From NCBI GenBank assembly GCA_037190485.1, contig JBBCJB010000020.1, positions 186,001 to 250,000 on the forward strand: a stretch of DNA of 64,000 nucleotides. Reading direction: 5' to 3'. Source of the DNA: Parapedobacter sp037190485. Lineage in GTDB: Bacteria > Bacteroidota > Bacteroidia > Sphingobacteriales > Sphingobacteriaceae. The translations under genes and the position numbers were made by a program. This document shows positions 60,882 to 64,000 of the stretch, one piece after another. Numbering within the stretch: the first letter of the stretch is position 1; each line of letters begins with the position of its first letter. Under the pieces are notes generated by a model. It was not told the origin of the DNA, ran no database searches, and worked only from the letters and a program-made list of their open reading frames with translations.

Positions 60882-62189
60882 TTAAAAGATGATGGAATAA
60901 CGCACCGTCGACCCCACCGGGATGAGCAGCTCGCGACCGCCCTGCCCATCACGGATAACCGGTTTGGCCCCGCCGGTCTCTTGTAGGGTAAGGTACCATC
61001 CGTTATCACCGATCACGTACACGCCTTTGCCCTGGTCGGTGATCTTGGGAGCGACGGCCAGGCGGAGGTAGCTTCCGGCAGGAAGCGCGCTGCACAGGAT
61101 CGACCGGCTGAAGCCGTTGCCTTGCGGCAAGGGCTGGATGGCGTCTTCGACCTGCCCGCCATGGACCTGATAGCGGAACGTGGGGAGGCCCGCCGCATCC
61201 ACCCGATAGCCATTCGGTTTGAAACCGCTACCCACGGTATCGGTGGGCCATGGCGCGTCGGCCGAGCCGAGCCGGGCCACCGTAAGCGCCGGGGCGCCGA
61301 AACGCACAGGGCTGCCCAAAGGACGCGCGGTTCCGTTGCCACGCTCATGCCACATCGGGGTGGCGTCCAGGAAACCTCCCCGCCAAACCTGGAGGAGGCT
61401 GCCCTTGTTCAGATCATACGTGTAATGAACCTGCTGGGGATGGCCAAGCGAGATGGCGTGCGTGATACGCGGGGCATCCGGGATGTCCATGAAGCTGCGG
61501 TGCATGGTGACCACCGGAGCGGTGATGATGATGGGATCCGCATTGCCGGTATTGGCCGGGCCGGGCAAGTCGGTGAGCTGCGTGGCCTTGGCATCCTTGA
61601 TCGCGACGACACCGCGAGCGGGTGCGATGCGGAAGGGGGCCGTTGCCTGCACCGCCGTACCTGCGGGCGGCTGCAACGCGATGTTTTCATGGATCACGAC
61701 CCCATTGAGCTCGGCACGGACCAATCGCGCAGGCACATCACCGGCAGGTGCTTGGAAGACGACCTGAAGGTGCTGCCAAAGACCCGGTGCCCGACCGACC
61801 GACTGGCGGGGTGCGTAACCGGGCGTGCCACCGTTACTGCCGGCGGTAGCCACAGATGGGTTGCCGTCGTCGGCGAGCGTGATTGGATAGACACCATGAA
61901 GGAAGAGCGTGGCCTCTGCCCCTGCACCAAGCAGGTAGCTGAACTCCAATGCCATGTTGCCGTAAGCGGATGCCGATTCCAAGGCACCGGCCGCTGTCTT
62001 GCGCGCAGGGATGTGTACGAGCACCCCCTCGCCCGTCGTGGCGACCGCCGACGCAGGTTTGGCCAACGGGATGGTCACGTCGCCCGCCACTGACCAGCCG
62101 CTGGCTGGCAGCTTGAATAGCTCGGGCTGCGCAATGAGCTGCGAAGCCGACAGCACCATCAGGCCTAACAAAATAGGGAAAGATCTCAT
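60882..62189 (-). CDS. DUF1080 (3-keto-disaccharide hydrolase-like) domain protein
   Basis: This 435-residue secreted protein has a signal peptide (about 1-21, ending LIAQ). Residues 75-205 match the DUF1080 beta-sandwich: YGNMALEFSYLLGAGAEATLFLHGVYPI, the GLWQHLQVVFQAP strand and AELNGVVIHENI. DUF1080 proteins have been linked to cleavage of 3-keto-glycosides made by dehydrogenases. Residues 220-435 are beta-rich with no named family. It precedes the propeller-cytochrome gene by nine bases, so both work in one pathway. Composition is very GC-rich. Activity is inferred from the family. Confidence 0.8.
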   Translation of the reverse strand: MRSFPILLGLMVLSASQLIAQPELFKLPASGWSVAGDVTIPLAKPASAVATTGEGVLVHIPARKTAAGALESASAYGNMALEFSYLLGAGAEATLFLHGVYPITLADDGNPSVATAGSNGGTPGYAPRQSVGRAPGLWQHLQVVFQAPAGDVPARLVRAELNGVVIHENIALQPPAGTAVQATAPFRIAPARGVVAIKDAKATQLTDLPGPANTGNADPIIITAPVVTMHRSFMDIPDAPRITHAISLGHPQQVHYTYDLNKGSLLQVWRGGFLDATPMWHERGNGTARPLGSPVRFGAPALTVARLGSADAPWPTDTVGSGFKPNGYRVDAAGLPTFRYQVHGGQVEDAIQPLPQGNGFSRSILCSALPAGSYLRLAVAPKITDQGKGVYVIGDNGWYLTLQETGGAKPVIRDGQGGRELLIPVGSTVRYSIIF

Positions 62190-62414
62190 AAAGACATGTT
62201 CTGTGGTTTGTTACTAAAAAAATACAATTGCTTAAACGTTTTATCAACAACAAACAAGCATACGGAAGAAATCGGCAATGGATTGGTCTTTACAAAAATC
62301 ACTACGTATTGGTCTGTTTGCTGTACATAACTCTGGACTGCAATGATAGCGTTTTTGTGTCGATTTAGAAAATACAGAATGCTATTTAACGTTTCCTTTA
62401 GGTTTAGGGCACCG
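62190..62414. other. AT-rich gap upstream of the DUF1080 gene
   Basis: This 225-base gap holds no gene. On the minus strand a TATTTTTT run near 62212-62219 is one mismatch from the -7 element and is the only promoter candidate for the DUF1080 / propeller pair. No terminator is visible for the PLP-enzyme gene that ends at 62415. Confidence 0.3.
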
Positions 62415-63512
62415 CTAGCGTTTCCTTGCGGTGACCGGCCAATAATCGGTTGCGTGGCCAGTTTGGACAACCGTGAGCCGGTCATACAACGCGACGGTGG
62501 GGCAGATATGGATGGGGAGCGCATAAAGTACGTCGCCCACGCGGTAGCCGTGGCCAGCTGGCGCGGCCAGCACCAGGTGTTCTTCGCTGTGGCTCACGGG
62601 CGTGAGGCCTGGGGTATCCAGGAAGTGGACGCGCCGATCCAGCGGGCTTTCGGAGGCGATGGCCTTATAGCCTAGATCGACGCAAACCCGGTCGGCGGCG
62701 GGCAGGGAAACGACACGGCACAACACGAGGGCGGCGGGGAGGAATCCCTGTTCGGGCAGGCTGTCGCCATAGCCCTTGTCCCAAAAAACGAACGTACCGG
62801 GGCTGCATTCCACCTCGGGGTATTGCACATAGACCGGAAACGAGGGCGAACCGCCGATGATGATCGTAGGCTTTTGCAATCCTTCGGCCTGCAGCTGCGC
62901 GATCATCTGTGCGACGGGCTCGAAATTCGCTTTGCATAGCTGCTTGCGTTTCTCCAAATCAATCTCGCGCACATGTCCGTCATAGGCATGGAAGCCGCGG
63001 ATGGCCAACCCTTTGGAAGCATCGCAATAGCGATAAAGCGCCAATGCTGCCAAGCCGGGCCGGATTCCTGTACGTCCCATACCAATATTAAGGTCGATAT
63101 AGGTATCTAATTGCTGATGGTTTGCCCAAGCGGCTTCCGAAAGCGCACGGGCAGACGTTTCGTTGTCAACAACCGCCGAATAGCGTGTATCGGGGAAGCG
63201 CTCGATCAGGGCGAGCAACCGATGGATTTTGGGGCCGTTCACCGGGTAAGCTAATAATGCATCGGGTGCACCGGTTTCGCCTAGTAGCTCCGCCTCGGCA
63301 ATGGTGGCGCATTTGTATTTGGTGATACCGGCAGCGAGCTGAAGCTGCAGGACTTCCTTGGTTTTATGGGTCTTGATATGCGGACGCAGGCGAGCCACGT
63401 CGCCAATCATCTCGATGGCTGTTGCAATATTACGCTGCACACGCGCCGGATAAACCAGCAATGCCGGTGAATCCACGTCATCGGCGTTATCGAGGAGATA
63501 CCAATTTTCCAT
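62415..63512 (-). CDS. D-threonine aldolase / D-serine dehydratase-type PLP enzyme
   Basis: This 365-residue fold-type III PLP enzyme has an alanine-racemase-like N-terminal domain with the PLP lysine in RPHIKTHKT (Lys47), GRTGIRPG and IIIGGSPSFPV at the phosphate side, and a C-terminal D-serine-dehydratase-like domain ending in PIHICPTVALYDR, where His and Cys bind the metal. These enzymes cleave or dehydrate D-amino-acid hydroxy compounds. It starts one base after the ceramidase-like gene. The link to the downstream sugar-redox genes is unclear. Confidence 0.92.
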   Translation of the reverse strand: MENWYLLDNADDVDSPALLVYPARVQRNIATAIEMIGDVARLRPHIKTHKTKEVLQLQLAAGITKYKCATIAEAELLGETGAPDALLAYPVNGPKIHRLLALIERFPDTRYSAVVDNETSARALSEAAWANHQQLDTYIDLNIGMGRTGIRPGLAALALYRYCDASKGLAIRGFHAYDGHVREIDLEKRKQLCKANFEPVAQMIAQLQAEGLQKPTIIIGGSPSFPVYVQYPEVECSPGTFVFWDKGYGDSLPEQGFLPAALVLCRVVSLPAADRVCVDLGYKAIASESPLDRRVHFLDTPGLTPVSHSEEHLVLAAPAGHGYRVGDVLYALPIHICPTVALYDRLTVVQTGHATDYWPVTARKR

Positions 63513-63513
63513 G

Positions 63514-64000
63514 TTATGTGCTTTTCTGTAAATCCTTCAATTGTTCGACCAACTTTTCTCGTATGGTCTCTTCGGCGTGCGGCGCCAAAAAGCTCGTTCG
63601 ACAACGCCAGGTTTCATACCCTCCCCTTTCCAATTCATGGGCAGGGGGTACGTAACCCACGTAATCATTGGCCAGGCAAATGGTGAAATACTTTTCGTTT
63701 GGCCATGCGGCCTTGATGTTGAGCCCGGTCTCGGAAAAAAATTCACCACCTAAAGCACCAATGGCGCCATCGCCTATCCGGAAACTTTGAACGGAGATGC
63801 TCCGGTAATCCGGAAATTCGGCGAGCAACACCTGTTCCCGCGCATATACCTGCTCGAAACACCGGGGCTGGCCGAATTCCACGCGTTCGTAATCCGTTTC
63901 TGACACGATTCGCCTGGCGTGTTCCACCTCGGATGGCATAGGCTTCCGAACGCCGACGGAAGCGGACGTGTGCGCCATACCCAACGCTGGATTGGACTCC
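63514..64000 (-). CDS. Neutral ceramidase-like protein, C-terminal part
   Basis: This is the 3' end of a gene that runs off the window. The frame is open to the edge, and the in-frame TTG at 63984 is internal. The visible 161 residues match the neutral/alkaline ceramidase N-terminal-like family: GAIGALGGEFFSETGLNIKA, FTICLANDYVGYVPPAHE and GGYETWRC. Such proteins in Bacteroidota often lie beside a D-threonine-aldolase-type gene. They are metal-dependent amidase-like enzymes, but many bacterial members have no shown ceramidase activity. Confidence 0.78.
   Translation of the reverse strand, partial: ESNPALGMAHTSASVGVRKPMPSEVEHARRIVSETDYERVEFGQPRCFEQVYAREQVLLAEFPDYRSISVQSFRIGDGAIGALGGEFFSETGLNIKAAWPNEKYFTICLANDYVGYVPPAHELERGGYETWRCRTSFLAPHAEETIREKLVEQLKDLQKST

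Noticed and set aside
61122..62093. Plus-strand open frame of 323 codons
   Set aside because: Antisense to the DUF1080 gene in a very GC-rich stretch; Arg-rich shadow.

Overview
The window looks like chromosome of a Bacteroidota, probably order Sphingobacteriales. Supporting signs are three SusC/SusD pairs, a FecR/ECF-sigma pair, many short TAnnTTTG (-7) promoter elements, and genes that overlap by ATGA or TGATG. Base composition is fairly GC-rich for the phylum; a Parapedobacter- or Olivibacter-like host is only a guess. No tRNA, rRNA or CRISPR array was seen.

Layout. (1) 1-12652, plus strand: the end of a SusC receptor, its SusD, a GH2-like lipoprotein, and a Planctomycetes-type set (DUF1549/DUF1553 cytochrome, DUF1501 Tat lipoprotein, membrane cytochrome with leucine-rich repeats). 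(2) 12662-16051: housekeeping genes (RNase H-like YkuK protein, upp, uvrB) with recognisable promoters. (3) 16401-29057: a cell-surface glycan cluster with DUF4254, GT9, GT4, seven or eight GT2-type enzymes, a DUF616/TOD1-type enzyme, a DUF268 protein and an alpha-1,2-fucosyltransferase. It is interrupted by a 162-bp MITE-like element and followed by a frameshifted DUF1016 nuclease remnant. (4) 29603-33000: a methyltransferase, a MarR / clan-A glycosidase / OsmC operon, and a small orphan ORF.

(5) 33139-43095: a polysaccharide-utilisation-type locus with a STN-containing SusC, a SusD and two surface lipoproteins (DUF5000-type and DUF4998/discoidin-type). It is controlled by a FecR anti-sigma factor and a divergently transcribed ECF sigma factor, and contains no glycan-cleaving enzyme. 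(6) 43132-44779: SixA phosphatase, lipocalin, SRPBCC protein. (7) 45051-58539, minus strand: one long catabolic locus of SusC, SusD, a double sialidase-like propeller protein, an SDR, a secreted helical-repeat protein, an MFS permease, a HpcH/HpaI aldolase, an aldo/keto reductase, a Gfo/Idh/MocA dehydrogenase and a second SDR that lacks the catalytic lysine. This is the best candidate for an undescribed pathway. (8) 58884-64000, minus strand: a glucose-dehydrogenase-like propeller fused to cytochrome c, a DUF1080-type protein, a D-threonine-aldolase-type PLP enzyme and the end of a ceramidase-like protein.

How they fit together. The window is dominated by outer-membrane glycan uptake coupled to periplasmic redox enzymes. 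Two separate cytochrome-c-bearing modules of a kind best known from Planctomycetes flank it. The sugar-acid-type locus (7) has all the parts for import and oxidative breakdown of an unusual monosaccharide to a 2-keto acid and then aldol cleavage, but no kinase. That reading is inference from family membership.
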